Source of the DNA: Bordetella genomosp. 13
GTDB lineage: Bacteria; Pseudomonadota; Gammaproteobacteria; Burkholderiales; Burkholderiaceae_B
Direction of reading: 5' to 3'
Assembly: GCF_002119665.1 (NCBI RefSeq)
Contig: NZ_CP021111.1
Coordinates: 2,976,001-3,040,000, forward strand
Length of the DNA stretch: 64,000 bases
This document shows, piece after piece, positions 54,505-63,284 of this stretch. The first letter of the stretch is position 1; every line of letters starts with the position of its first letter. The notes under the pieces were generated by a model. That model ran no database searches, had not been told where the DNA came from, and worked only from the letters and a program-made list of their open reading frames with translations. Made by a program: the position numbers and the translations under genes.

Positions 54505-54533
54505 GATTATCAACGCGCCAATCCCCATACAAG
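54505..54533 (-). promoter_or_regulatory. Sigma-70 promoter of the ureohydrolase operon
   Basis: On the minus strand TTGTAT (54533-54528) and TAATCT (54510-54505) are spaced by exactly 17 bases. The start would fall near 54498, directly before the ATG at 54494 and the operator-like palindrome. Confidence 0.6.
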
Positions 54534-54663
54534 CTAGGGAAAGCCCCTGAGCCGGTCTTTTAAACCTGAGCGGATTAGTTGGGTTTTGAGGCGGACTGCA
54601 CAGCCCGGGTGCGATGGGCGCCTTGTCGGCCCCGCGTGCCGCGGCGTGGTGCGGCAGCGCTGC

Positions 54664-55503
54664 CTAGGCGGCCGCGTCCATGGCCGTCGGTGCGGCCATT
54701 TCGTAGAACGGATGCGAACGCCCCAGCGTGCGCGAGGCGCGTATGGCGTGCGCGGTCTCCAGCACCTGCGGCCCGAATACGGCCTGGGCTTCCGCGAACG
54801 TCCAGCGGCTGGAGGGCACCGAGATATTGACCGCGCCCACGGGCGTGTCGCCCGCGTCCAGCACGGGCGCGCTGATGGTGATGTCGCCGGGATAGAACTC
54901 GCCGTCGGACCGCGAATACCCGTGCCGGCGCGCGAACTCCAGCTCTTGCATCAACTGGTCCATGTCCGTGATGGTCGAGGCGGTGTAGGCCACGCGCTGG
55001 CAGCGTTCAAGCAAGGCCCGCGCGCGCGCCGGATCGAGCCGCGACAGCACGGCGCGGCCGGCCGCGGTGCAGTACAGCGGCAGGCGCATGCCCACGGGCA
55101 TGTGCACGAACATCTGCTTGTGCGTGGCGAAGCGCGCCACGTAGACCATGTCGGTGCCGTCCGGCTCCGCCAGGCTGCAGGTTTCCTGGCTGGTGCGGTT
55201 CAGCGAATGCAGAAAGGGATTGCCGCCCAGCACCAACGAGCTGGTCTGGGTGTAGCGCATGCCCAGTTCCAGAGACAACGGGGCAAGCGAGAACTTCTTG
55301 CTGGTGGGATGCTTGCGCAGATAGCCCAGCGTCCACAGCGTGTGCGCGAAGCGCTGCACCGCGCTCTTGGTCAGGCCCGTGGCCTCGGCCAGTTCGGGCA
55401 GCGTCATGGCGGGCCGGCTCTCGCTGAACGCGCGCAGGAGCGAAATGCCGCGAGCCAGCGCGGAAACGAACAGGGGCGAGTCTTCGTAGGAAGCGGTGGA
55501 CAT
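54664..55503 (-). CDS. IclR family transcriptional regulator
   Basis: A 279-residue regulator with winged helix (about 13-75: VSALARGISLLRAFSESRPAMTLPELAEATGLTKSAVQRF) and the IclR effector domain (LYCTAAGRAVLSRLD, DITISAPVLDAGDTPVGAVNIS). I chose MSTASYEDS at 55503. It lies directly upstream of the ureohydrolase-ABC operon on the same strand. It shares the GTATCG-type operator with that operon, so it is its likely local regulator. Confidence 0.9.
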   Translation of the reverse strand: MSTASYEDSPLFVSALARGISLLRAFSESRPAMTLPELAEATGLTKSAVQRFAHTLWTLGYLRKHPTSKKFSLAPLSLELGMRYTQTSSLVLGGNPFLHSLNRTSQETCSLAEPDGTDMVYVARFATHKQMFVHMPVGMRLPLYCTAAGRAVLSRLDPARARALLERCQRVAYTASTITDMDQLMQELEFARRHGYSRSDGEFYPGDITISAPVLDAGDTPVGAVNISVPSSRWTFAEAQAVFGPQVLETAHAIRASRTLGRSHPFYEMAAPTAMDAAA

Positions 55504-55551
55504 GGCGCGACGTGGACGAAAGCGCGTAGCGTAGCGCATCTCGAGCCAACT

Positions 55552-55568
55552 ATATCGCTGTCCGATGC
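55552..55568. promoter_or_regulatory. Candidate autoregulatory operator of iclR
   Basis: ATATCG-N5-CGATGC differs from the ureohydrolase operator by one base in each arm and overlaps a minus-strand TATAGT that could be the iclR -10. Confidence 0.55.
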
Positions 55569-55651
55569 ATGACAGCCTAGGGGTATACGCTCACGCGTCG
55601 GCAAGAGGTTCGCTGCGGACATCCGTGGGCCGCGCCACCGCTGATCCCGTG

Positions 55652-56722
55652 CTACGCCAGTCCGGTCGTATCCAAGCTGAACGCGGCGGCGGCCCGGCCG
55701 ATCCGGTCATTGACGGCGTCCCACTCGGGCGCGCGGGGCGGCGCCTGCAGCAGGATGCGCGCATAGCCCTGGCCGTCGAGTTCGCGCAGGGTGGCATACA
55801 ACGCCTGGGCATAGCGCGCCGGGTCGTCCGGCACCGCATGCCAATGCAGTTGGTCCGTCGCGCCGGCGCCGGGCGCCGAAGCCGGTTGGCCGGCATAGGC
55901 CACGAGCGCCACGCGCCCGGCGGGCAGGCCTACGCCACGCAACGCCTGCTGCATCCGGGCCGCATCGACCAGTTCCAGCGGCGTATGCGGCGCATAGTGC
56001 GCCTTGAGCGTGCCGGACGCGCGCGGCGCGGCGCGGTCGGGCTGCGCCACCGGAGCGCCCAGCACGGCGGCGATCTGCGCCGCGCTGATGTGGCCCGGGC
56101 GCAGCAGCACGGCGCCCACGCCCTGGTCCAGCCGCGACAGGTCGATGATGGTGGACTCGATGCCGACCTCGGACGCGCCGCCGTCCAGCACCGGCATGCC
56201 TTTCGAGACTTCGTCGGGAAACTCGGCGCGCACGTGCTCGGCGCGCGTGGGCGACACCTGCCCGAACTTGTTGGCCGAGGGCCCGGCCAGGCCGCCCTGC
56301 CCGTTGGGCCGAGCGCGGGCGAAGGCGCGCAGCAGCTCCTGCGCCACGGGATGCGAGGGGCAGCGCAGGCCGACGCTGTCCTGCCCGCCCGTGACCGCGC
56401 TGCCGACGTGCGCGGCCCGCTTCAGGATCAAGGTGAGCGGGCCGGGCCAGAAGGCCTGCATCAACAGCCGGGCCTCGTGCGGCACTTCGGCGGCCCAGTA
56501 GGCCGGATCGCCTTCGGGCGCGATGTGCACGATGACGGGATGATTGGACGGCCGGCCCTTGGCCGCGTAGATGCCGGCCACCGCGCGGTCATTCTCGGCG
56601 TCGGCGCCCAGCCCGTAGACCGTTTCGGTGGGAAAGGCCACCAGGCCGCCATCCAGCAGGCGTCGCACGGCCGCTTCGATGGCAGCGGCGGACACTGCCG
56701 GATGCGTCGCTTGCTGTGTCAT
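55652..56722 (-). CDS. sua5: L-threonylcarbamoyladenylate synthase, Sua5 type
   Basis: This enzyme makes threonylcarbamoyl-AMP for the t6A37 modification of ANN-decoding tRNAs. The 356-residue protein has the YrdC core (LLDGGLVAFPTETVYGLGADAEND near 24, KGRPSNHPVIVHI near 54, and GLAGPSANKFGQVSPT). A linker leads to the extra C-terminal Sua5 domain (GTLKAHYAPHTPLELVD onward), so it is the long Sua5 form, not TsaC. It follows purK by 16 bases, probably in the same operon. Confidence 0.94.
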   Translation of the reverse strand: MTQQATHPAVSAAAIEAAVRRLLDGGLVAFPTETVYGLGADAENDRAVAGIYAAKGRPSNHPVIVHIAPEGDPAYWAAEVPHEARLLMQAFWPGPLTLILKRAAHVGSAVTGGQDSVGLRCPSHPVAQELLRAFARARPNGQGGLAGPSANKFGQVSPTRAEHVRAEFPDEVSKGMPVLDGGASEVGIESTIIDLSRLDQGVGAVLLRPGHISAAQIAAVLGAPVAQPDRAAPRASGTLKAHYAPHTPLELVDAARMQQALRGVGLPAGRVALVAYAGQPASAPGAGATDQLHWHAVPDDPARYAQALYATLRELDGQGYARILLQAPPRAPEWDAVNDRIGRAAAAFSLDTTGLA

Positions 56723-56738
56723 GGCTGCGGACGGATCG

Positions 56739-57938
56739 CTATTGCGGCGCGGGCATGCCCAGCACGGCCGCCACGCGGGCCGCGGCGGCTTGCGCTTCGT
56801 CGAGCGTATCGCCCACGATGTTGATGTGGCCCATCTTGCGGCCACGGCGCGCGTCGCGCTTGCCGTACAGATGCAGCTTGGCGTTGGGTGCGGCGGCCAG
56901 CGCCGCGGCCCAGTCGGGCTCGCGCGGCGCGGTGACGTCGCCGGGGAACCAGATGTCGCCCAGGATGTTCAGCATGACCGCCGGCGCCAGCAGCCGCGCG
57001 CTGCCCAGCGGCAGCCCGGCCATGGCGCGCGCCTGCTGCTCGAACTGGCTGGTGACGCACGCGTTCATGGTGTAGTGGCCGCTGTTGTGCGGCCGCGGGG
57101 CGATCTCGTTGACCAGCAGGCTGCCGTCGGCGAGCACGAAGAACTCGACGCACAGCACGCCGTAATAGCCCAGGCCCTTCGCGATGGTCTGCGCCGCGTG
57201 CGTGGCGGCGGCATGGTATTGCGCGTGGCTGGCGCTGTCGGCCACGGTGGATACGGCCAGGATGCCGTCGCGGTGCACATTGCGCGCCACCGGAAACACC
57301 ACCACGGAATCGTCGAAGCCGCGCGCCAGCACGACCGAGATTTCGTAATCCAGCGGCAGCAGGGCCTCGAGCACGCAAGGCACGCCGCCGAAGCCGGCGA
57401 AGGCCTCGAGCGCCTCGTCCAGCGTGCGGACCCGCGCCTGGCCCTTGCCGTCATAGCCCAGGCGGGCCACTTTCAGGATGCCGGGGAACAGGCTGTCCGG
57501 CGCGGCGCGCAGCTCGGCCGCGCTGCGGATGGCCGCATGCGGCGCCACGGCGATGCCCTGCGCGGCGATGAAGTCCTTCTCGGCGATGCGGTCCTGCACG
57601 ATGGCCACGGCCTGCGCGGCCGGGCTGACGCGGCAGCGCGCCGACAGCGCATGCATGCTGTCGGCCGGCACGTTCTCGAACTCGGTGGTGATGGCGCGGC
57701 ACAGCGAGGCCAGTTCGGCCAGGCCGTCGGGATCGTCGTAGGCCGCCAGGATATGGCGATCGGCCACCATGGCGGCCGGCCCGTCGGAAGCCGGGTCGAG
57801 CACGGCCACCTTGTAGCCCAGGGCCTGCGCGGCATGGCAGAACATCCGTCCCAGCTGGCCCCCGCCCAACAGGCCCAGCCAATTGCCGGGCGGGATGGTG
57901 GCGAGGCCCGTCGCGGAATCGTGCGATGTACGGCTCAT
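56739..57938 (-). CDS. purK: 5-(Carboxyamino)imidazole ribonucleotide synthase
   Basis: PurK carboxylates AIR with ATP and bicarbonate to N5-CAIR. The 399-residue ATP-grasp enzyme shows [27 protein letters not shown] near 23, [19 protein letters not shown] [18 protein letters not shown] near 155, and [25 protein letters not shown] near 275. Its start overlaps the purE stop by 4 bases, so the two are coupled. Confidence 0.96.
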   Translation of the reverse strand: MSRTSHDSATGLATIPPGNWLGLLGGGQLGRMFCHAAQALGYKVAVLDPASDGPAAMVADRHILAAYDDPDGLAELASLCRAITTEFENVPADSMHALSARCRVSPAAQAVAIVQDRIAEKDFIAAQGIAVAPHAAIRSAAELRAAPDSLFPGILKVARLGYDGKGQARVRTLDEALEAFAGFGGVPCVLEALLPLDYEISVVLARGFDDSVVVFPVARNVHRDGILAVSTVADSASHAQYHAAATHAAQTIAKGLGYYGVLCVEFFVLADGSLLVNEIAPRPHNSGHYTMNACVTSQFEQQARAMAGLPLGSARLLAPAVMLNILGDIWFPGDVTAPREPDWAAALAAAPNAKLHLYGKRDARRGRKMGHINIVGDTLDEAQAAAARVAAVLGMPAPQ

Positions 57939-58465
57939 GCGCGCGCTCCGGCGGGAGGCAGCTGCATGGCTCGCGCCGCCTCGGTTTGCCGCGCGCGGAA
58001 GGCCAGCAGCTTGTCGCGCAGCGCCGCATCGGTGGTGGCCAGGTTGGCCACCACGTGCAGGGCGGCGTTGGCCGCCCCCGCCTCGCCGATGGCGAAGGTG
58101 GCGACCGGCACGCCCTTGGGCATCTGCACGATGGACAACAGCGAGTCTTCGCCGCGCAGGTATTTGGACGGCACCGGCACGCCGAACACCGGCACGTCGG
58201 TCAGCGCCGCCATCATGCCCGGCAGGTGTGCCGCTCCGCCCGCGCCGGCGATGATGGCGCGCAGGCCGCGCGCGTGCGCGGCGGCGCCGTACTCGGCCAT
58301 GTCGTGCGGCATGCGGTGCGCGGAGATGACGCGCGCCTCGTATGCCACGCCGAAGTCATGGAGCATGGCCACCGCGTGCTGCATCACATCCCAGTCGCTG
58401 GAAGAGCCCATGATCACGCCGACCAGCGGCGCATCCGGAGACGAGTTTGGCATTGAGGCTGTCAT
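57935..58465 (-). CDS. purE: N5-CAIR mutase (class I PurE)
   Basis: PurE moves the carboxyl of N5-CAIR to give CAIR. The 176-residue protein has [17 protein letters not shown] near 15, the catalytic His in [10 protein letters not shown] near 48, and [17 protein letters not shown] near 73. The genes that usually follow closely in purine synthesis, purK and sua5, are downstream. purC is 3.7 kb away on the same strand beyond an insertion. Confidence 0.96.
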   Translation of the reverse strand: MTASMPNSSPDAPLVGVIMGSSSDWDVMQHAVAMLHDFGVAYEARVISAHRMPHDMAEYGAAAHARGLRAIIAGAGGAAHLPGMMAALTDVPVFGVPVPSKYLRGEDSLLSIVQMPKGVPVATFAIGEAGAANAALHVVANLATTDAALRDKLLAFRARQTEAARAMQLPPAGARA

Positions 58466-58643
58466 AAGCTTTCAGTAAATTCGCGAGAAACCCGGCGCGC
58501 CGGTCCGGGCAGGCAGGAAAAAGGGAATTTTACCTGTCGCGCGAGACGTCGGTCCTGCCGCGCGAACCGCGCCCGTCCTCATCCCGCGCGGGCCGCCCCG
58601 TCGTCGCCGTGCCGCGCCGCGCCCGCGGCCGCCGGGCGTGCGG

Positions 58644-58659
58644 TTTGATGCACATCAAA
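58644..58659 (+). promoter_or_regulatory. FNR/ANR box of the phosphotransacylase-acetate kinase operon
   Basis: TTTGATGCACATCAAA contains a perfect TTGAT-N4-ATCAA. A TACCAT -10 (58682-58687) predicts transcription start near 58693, so the box is centred at about -41.5, the class II activator position. The gene start is at 58716, leaving a short leader. Confidence 0.8.
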
Positions 58660-58715
58660 CGGGCAGCACCCAGCCCCGCTCTACCATCGTGTTCCGCCAC
58701 CGGAGTCCGCCAACG

Positions 58716-60146
58716 ATGAGTCCTTCTTCGCTTTCCGACGTCAGCCACGCCTTGCAGACCACGCGCAACCGTACGCTGGACGAACTCGCCATCGGGGATA
58801 CCGCCAGCCTGTCGCGCACCCTCAGCTACGAAGACATCCAGCTGTTCGCCATCATGTCGGGCGACGTCAACCCCCAGCACCTGGACCGCGAGTACGGCTC
58901 GTCCACGCGCTTCCAGGGAGTGGTGGCGCACGGCATGTGGGGCGGCGCGCTGATCTCGGCCGTGCTGGGCACGCGCCTGCCGGGTCCGGGGACGGTGTAT
59001 CACAGCCAGACGCTGCGCTTCGTGCAGCCGGTGCGCGTGGGGGACACGCTGACGATCTCCGTGACGGTCAGCGCCATCGACCGCGGCAGCGGCATCGTCA
59101 CGTTCGACTGTTCGGGCGTCAACCAGCATGGCGCCGTCGTCATCGAAGGCGAGGCGCAGGTGCATGCGCCGCGCGAGCCCGTCGAGCTGCCCAACGCCAC
59201 GCTGCCCGAGATCCGCCTGCATGCCGCGGGCGAGGGCCTGGACGGCCTGCGTGAGAAAGTGCGCGGACTGCCCCCGGTGCGCACGGCCGTGGTCCATCCC
59301 TGCGACGCGTTGAGCCTGTCGTCGGCGCTGGAGGCCGGACGGGCCGGCCTGATCGTGCCGGTGCTGGTCGCGCCGCCCGCCAAGCTGCATGCCGTGGCGA
59401 GCGAGGCCGGGCTGGATCTTTCGGGATTCGAGATCGAGGAGGTGCCGCACAGCCATGCCGCGGCCGCGCGCGCCGTGCAGATGGCCGCGCGGGGCGACGT
59501 GGAAGCCCTGATGAAAGGCGCGCTGCACACCGACGAGCTGATGGCCGAGGTCGTGGCCTCCGCGGGCGGCCTGCGTACCAAGCGGCGCATCAGCCATTGC
59601 TTCCTGATGCAGACGCCCGCCTATCCCCGCCCCTTCATCATCACCGACGCCGCCATCAACATCGCGCCGGACCTGCATACCAAGGCCGACATCGTGCGCA
59701 ACGCCATCGAGCTGGCGCACGTCATCGGCGTGAACGACCCGCACGTGGCGATACTGGCGGCCGTCGAGACCGTCAATCCCGGCATGCCGGCCACGCTGGA
59801 CGCGGCCGCGCTGTGCAAGATGGCGGATCGCGGACAGATCGCGGGCGGGCGGCTGGACGGGCCGTTGGCGTTCGACAACGCCGTCTCGCCCGCGGCCGCG
59901 CGCATCAAGGGCATCGTCTCGCCCGTGGCGGGCCAGGCGGACATCCTGGTGGTGCCCGACCTGGAAAGCGGCAACATGCTGGCCAAGCAGCTGGAATACA
60001 TGGGCGACGCCAGCAGCGCGGGCATCGTGCTGGGCGCCCGGGTGCCCATCGTGCTGACCAGCCGCGCGGACTCGCGCCAGGCCCGCCTGGCCTCTTGCGC
60101 CATCGCGCAGATGCTTGCCCACCACTTCCGGAGCAGCCCTCCATGA
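58716..60146 (+). CDS. Bifunctional MaoC-type enoyl-CoA hydratase / phosphate acyltransferase
   Basis: A 476-residue fusion. Residues about 20-155 form a MaoC hot-dog domain with IMSGDVNPQHLDREYG and GVVAHGMWGGALIS, the hydratase signature. Residues about 175-476 form a phosphotransacetylase/phosphobutyryltransferase domain (GMPATLDAAALCKMADRGQ; VVPDLESGNMLAKQLEYMGDASSAGIVLGARVPIVLTSRAD). It can convert acyl-CoA and phosphate to acyl phosphate. Its stop overlaps the acetate kinase start (ATGA). Behind an FNR box it suggests substrate-level ATP formation at low oxygen. Confidence 0.9.
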   Translation: MSPSSLSDVSHALQTTRNRTLDELAIGDTASLSRTLSYEDIQLFAIMSGDVNPQHLDREYGSSTRFQGVVAHGMWGGALISAVLGTRLPGPGTVYHSQTLRFVQPVRVGDTLTISVTVSAIDRGSGIVTFDCSGVNQHGAVVIEGEAQVHAPREPVELPNATLPEIRLHAAGEGLDGLREKVRGLPPVRTAVVHPCDALSLSSALEAGRAGLIVPVLVAPPAKLHAVASEAGLDLSGFEIEEVPHSHAAAARAVQMAARGDVEALMKGALHTDELMAEVVASAGGLRTKRRISHCFLMQTPAYPRPFIITDAAINIAPDLHTKADIVRNAIELAHVIGVNDPHVAILAAVETVNPGMPATLDAAALCKMADRGQIAGGRLDGPLAFDNAVSPAAARIKGIVSPVAGQADILVVPDLESGNMLAKQLEYMGDASSAGIVLGARVPIVLTSRADSRQARLASCAIAQMLAHHFRSSPP

Positions 60147-61342
60147 ACCCCACTCCTGCCGCGCGCGGCGATCTCGTCATGGTGCTGAACTGCGGCTCGT
60201 CCAGCATCAAGTTCGCCCTGTTCGATGCGGGCACGCTGCCGTTGCCGCGCGAGCCCGAGTGGAAGGGCAAGGCGCAGGGCATCGGCGGTCCGGACCCGAC
60301 CTTCGTCGAGTCGGACATGGCTCCAGTCCCGCTGACACTGGATGCCAGGCAGCCGTATCACGATGCGCTGGAGCATATCCGCCAGCGCGCGCTGGCGCGG
60401 CTGGACGGACGGCGGCTGCGCGCCATCGCCCATCGCGTGGTGCATGGCGGCAGCAAATACTTCGCGCCCGCGCGCGTCGACGCCGCCGTGTTGGCCGACC
60501 TGAAGTCCTATATTCCACTGGCGCCCCTGCATCAGCCCTTCGCGCTAGAGGCCATCGAGGTACTGCTGCGCACGCGGCCCGACCTGCCGCAGGTAGCCTG
60601 CTTCGACACGGGTTTCCACGCCACGCTGCCCAAGGTCGAGCAGATGCTGCCCCTGCCCCATGCGGCGTGGGAACGCGGACTGAGACGCTATGGGTTCCAT
60701 GGCCTGTCCTACGAGTACCTGTCCGTGGCCCTGGCCGAGCGCCACGGCGCGCTGGCCGGCCGCCGCGTGATCGCCGCGCACCTGGGCAGCGGAGCCAGCC
60801 TGTGCGCGCTGCAGGACCACCGCAGCATCGCGACGACCATGGGCTTCTCGGCACTGGACGGCCTGATGATGGGCACGCGCACGGGCTCGCTGGACCCAGG
60901 CGCGGTGATCTATCTGATGGAGATCGAGAAGCTCAGTCTCGAGGAAGTCGGCCACGTGCTGTACCACGAGTCGGGGCTACTGGGGGTATCCGGCATCTCG
61001 TCGGAACCGCGCGTGCTGCTGGCGCGGGAGGCGGACGACGAACGCGCGCGCGCCGCGCTGGATCTCTACGTGCGCCGCATCGTGCGCGAGATCGGCGCGC
61101 TGGTGGCCGTGATGGGCGGCGTGGACCTGCTGGCGTTCACCGCCGGCGTGGGCGAGCACAGCGCCGAGATACGCCGGCGCGTCTGCGAGCACCTGTCCTT
61201 CATCGGCCTGCGGCTGGACGCAACGGCGAACGGGTCGCATGCCGCGGTGATCAGCGAGCCCGATAGTGCGGTGGTGGTTGCCGTGGAGCCCACCAACGAG
61301 GAATGGATCGCGGCGCGCCACGCCGCCACGCTGGTGCCCTAG
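60143..61342 (+). CDS. ackA: Acetate kinase (acetate/propionate kinase family)
   Basis: A 399-residue kinase that makes ATP and acetate from acetyl phosphate. Signatures are VLNCGSSSIKFALFD near 14, AIAHRVVHGGSKYF near 93, FHGLSYEYLS near 182, HLGSGASLCAL near 211, DGLMMGTRTGSLDPG near 235 and FTAGVGEHSAEIRRR near 330. It is translationally coupled to the phosphotransacylase. Its TAG stop shares CTAG with the converging DsbB-like gene. Butyrate or propionate could be alternative substrates. Confidence 0.94.
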   Translation: MNPTPAARGDLVMVLNCGSSSIKFALFDAGTLPLPREPEWKGKAQGIGGPDPTFVESDMAPVPLTLDARQPYHDALEHIRQRALARLDGRRLRAIAHRVVHGGSKYFAPARVDAAVLADLKSYIPLAPLHQPFALEAIEVLLRTRPDLPQVACFDTGFHATLPKVEQMLPLPHAAWERGLRRYGFHGLSYEYLSVALAERHGALAGRRVIAAHLGSGASLCALQDHRSIATTMGFSALDGLMMGTRTGSLDPGAVIYLMEIEKLSLEEVGHVLYHESGLLGVSGISSEPRVLLAREADDERARAALDLYVRRIVREIGALVAVMGGVDLLAFTAGVGEHSAEIRRRVCEHLSFIGLRLDATANGSHAAVISEPDSAVVVAVEPTNEEWIAARHAATLVP

Positions 61343-61905
61343 GCGCGGGCCGCCGGCATCGGCCCGGCCACGTGCGGCGCCGGGCAGTCGCCCGCGCCGC
61401 AATGCAAAGCGGCGCCCGCCAGCGCGGCCAGCACCGCCAACGCGAACAAGCCCATGACGATGGCGCCCGGCATGCCGACCGGCCGCTTCAGCGCGTTGTC
61501 GCCCCATTTGCGGTCGATGATCAGCATCAGCAGCGAGAACAGTGTCAGGGCCAGGAAGCCCAGCGCGCTCCACGTCGGCCAGCGCAGGCCCAGCAAGGTG
61601 TCCGCCGTCACGGCGGCGCCGGGAATGACCTGCTGCAGGATCTGCCTCAGGGCGACCGCCAGCCCGCCCAGCGAGGCCGCGATCACCATGGAATAGTGCA
61701 TGGGCGACGGGCCCAGCCGCACGTTGAGCATCAGGCCGACGCCGGCCAGCAGCAGCGCGCCGCGCTGCAGGATGCAAAGCGGGCAGGCCGGCAGGCGGTG
61801 CAGCAGCTGCCAGGCCACGGCCAGGATGAGCACGGCGGAGACGACCAGCAGCGCCAGGATGTTGCCCAGGCGCGAGCGCCCGCCGGCGTTGTGCACGAAC
61901 AGCAT
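61339..61905 (-). CDS. DsbB-like disulfide bond formation protein
   Basis: A 188-residue inner-membrane protein with about five helices. After the first helix is LPACPLCILQRGAL, the CxxC of the DsbB P1 loop next to the quinone-site Arg. The loop after helix 3, where DsbB has its second Cys pair, has none (QQVIPGAAVTADTLLGL). Instead HCGAGDC occurs near the C-terminus. It belongs to the DsbB subfamily that travels with DUF5993 proteins and may oxidise a dedicated partner with quinone. Confidence 0.83.
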   Translation of the reverse strand: MLFVHNAGGRSRLGNILALLVVSAVLILAVAWQLLHRLPACPLCILQRGALLLAGVGLMLNVRLGPSPMHYSMVIAASLGGLAVALRQILQQVIPGAAVTADTLLGLRWPTWSALGFLALTLFSLLMLIIDRKWGDNALKRPVGMPGAIVMGLFALAVLAALAGAALHCGAGDCPAPHVAGPMPAARA

Positions 61906-61914
61906 GTACCCCCC

Positions 61915-62073
61915 CTACAGCACGAAGGGCAGCCTGCCGGCCATGTGCGGATGCGCTGCCGCGAACAGCAGGCCGAAGGTGACCACCCACAGCGCGAAAC
62001 AGGCGGGGCGCCTGCCCAGCATGCCGTACCAGATGGCCGCGGCGCCGGCCAAGAACGGCAATATCATCGCCAT
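61915..62073 (-). CDS. DUF5993-like small membrane protein, 52 residues
   Basis: MAMILPFLAGAAAIWYGMLG, then RRPACFALWVVTFGLLFAAA and a short HPHMAGRLPFVL tail, forms two short helices with a His-rich end. It is placed 9 bases before the DsbB-like gene, the arrangement expected of DUF5993. Function is unknown; it could assist the DsbB-like protein. The longer open frame upstream is not coding. Confidence 0.75.
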   Translation of the reverse strand: MAMILPFLAGAAAIWYGMLGRRPACFALWVVTFGLLFAAAHPHMAGRLPFVL

Positions 62074-62103
62074 GGTTTCGCTCCCGTTGAATCGACGGGA
62101 CGA

Positions 62104-62133
62104 AGTATAGGTAACAATTCGAAATTGAAGCAA
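62104..62133 (-). promoter_or_regulatory. Promoter candidate for the DUF5993-DsbB pair
   Basis: On the minus strand TTGCTT (62133-62128) and TATACT (62109-62104) are spaced by 18 bases. The palindrome CAATT-CGA-AATTG (62115-62127) fills the spacer and could be an operator. Confidence 0.5.
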
Positions 62134-62215
62134 TACAAAGGATACGATTTCCGCAAAAGCGCGCAGTTCGTATCGCAAGCGGCCCGCCGTGACGGCGGGC
62201 TTGCCATGCAAGGCT

Positions 62216-63097
62216 TCAGGCGGTGAGGCGGTCCAGCGCTTCGCGGTACTTGGCAGCGGTCTTTTCCAGCACCTCGGCGGGCAGCCGCGGCGCGGGCGGG
62301 GTCTTGTCCCACACCTGCGTCTCGAGCCAATCGCGCACGAACTGCTTGTCGAACGAGGGCGGGCTGATGCCCACGCGATAACCGTCCGCGGGCCAGAAGC
62401 GCGAGGAATCCGGCGTCAGCACTTCGTCCATCAGGTGCAGCGTGCCGTCGGCATCGAGGCCGAACTCGAACTTGGTGTCGGCGATGATGATGCCCTTGGT
62501 GGCGGCGTAGGCCGCGGCTTCGCTGTACAGGCGCAGGGTGACGTCGCGGATGCGTTCGGCCATCTCCTGCCCCACCTCGGCCACCACGTGGGCGAAGTCC
62601 ACGTTTTCGTCGTGGTTGCCGAACTCGGCCTTGGCCGCCGGCGTGAAGATGGGCTGCGGCAGCCTGTCGGCCTGTTGCAGGCCGGCCGGCAGCGCGATGC
62701 CGCAAACCGAGCCGGTGGCCTGGTAGTCCTTCCAGCCCGAACCGATTAGATAGCCGCGCGCCACCGCCTCGACCAGGATGGGCTTGAGGCGCTTGACCAC
62801 GACCGCGCGGCCGCGCACCTGGTCCAGTTCGTCCGGCGCCACCACGTCCTCGGGCGCGACGCCGGTGGAGTGGTTGGGCAGCACGTGCGCCAGCTTCTTC
62901 AGCCAGAACTCGGTGAGTTCGGTCAGCACCTGGCCCTTGCCGGGAATGGGATCGTCGAGGATCACGTCGAACGCCGAGATGCGATCGGATGCGACGATCA
63001 GCAGCTTGTCGTCGCCCACGGCGTACATGTCGCGCACCTTGCCGCGGCCCAGCAGCGGCAAGGACTTGATGGTGGATTGGTGCAGAGCGGAGGTCAC
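62216..63097 (-). CDS. purC: Phosphoribosylaminoimidazole-succinocarboxamide synthase
   Basis: PurC (SAICAR synthase) joins CAIR and aspartate with ATP. The 293-residue protein is of the longer bacterial/yeast-like type: [31 protein letters not shown] near 15-45, [20 protein letters not shown] near 110, [13 protein letters not shown] near 205 and [19 protein letters not shown] near 225. It lies downstream of fba on the same strand with a terminator between them. Confidence 0.96.
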   Translation of the reverse strand: MTSALHQSTIKSLPLLGRGKVRDMYAVGDDKLLIVASDRISAFDVILDDPIPGKGQVLTELTEFWLKKLAHVLPNHSTGVAPEDVVAPDELDQVRGRAVVVKRLKPILVEAVARGYLIGSGWKDYQATGSVCGIALPAGLQQADRLPQPIFTPAAKAEFGNHDENVDFAHVVAEVGQEMAERIRDVTLRLYSEAAAYAATKGIIIADTKFEFGLDADGTLHLMDEVLTPDSSRFWPADGYRVGISPPSFDKQFVRDWLETQVWDKTPPAPRLPAEVLEKTAAKYREALDRLTA

Positions 63098-63120
63098 GGG
63101 ATGGCCTGAACAGAATGAAC

Positions 63121-63142
63121 GATTCCCGCCGTGGCGGGAATC
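63121..63142. repeat. Inverted repeat before purC
   Basis: GATTCCCGCC and GGCGGGAATC are perfect 10-base arms around GT, 24 bases upstream of the purC ATG. In the transcript it would form a stable hairpin near the ribosome binding site. No T-run follows. Confidence 0.6.
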
Positions 63143-63220
63143 TGGGTGAATCCGGAGGCGGCGGTAGCGGGCTGCAGCCGGCTTCCGCGGACAAAGGGGA
63201 AGCTTACTGCAAATGGCCGG

Positions 63221-63251
63221 AAAAAAGGGCTGCCGATCCCTACGGCAGCCC
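63221..63251 (-). terminator. Rho-independent terminator of fba
   Basis: On the minus strand GGGCTGCCG pairs with CGGCAGCCC around a 7-base loop and is followed by TTTTTT, 34 bases after the fba stop. Confidence 0.92.
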
Positions 63252-63284
63252 TGCGCGGCATTGACGCGGCCGGCCGCGACGGAT

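Noticed and set aside
57926..58456. Coding frame opposite purE
   Set aside because: Complement of a highly conserved purine gene, with no start context.
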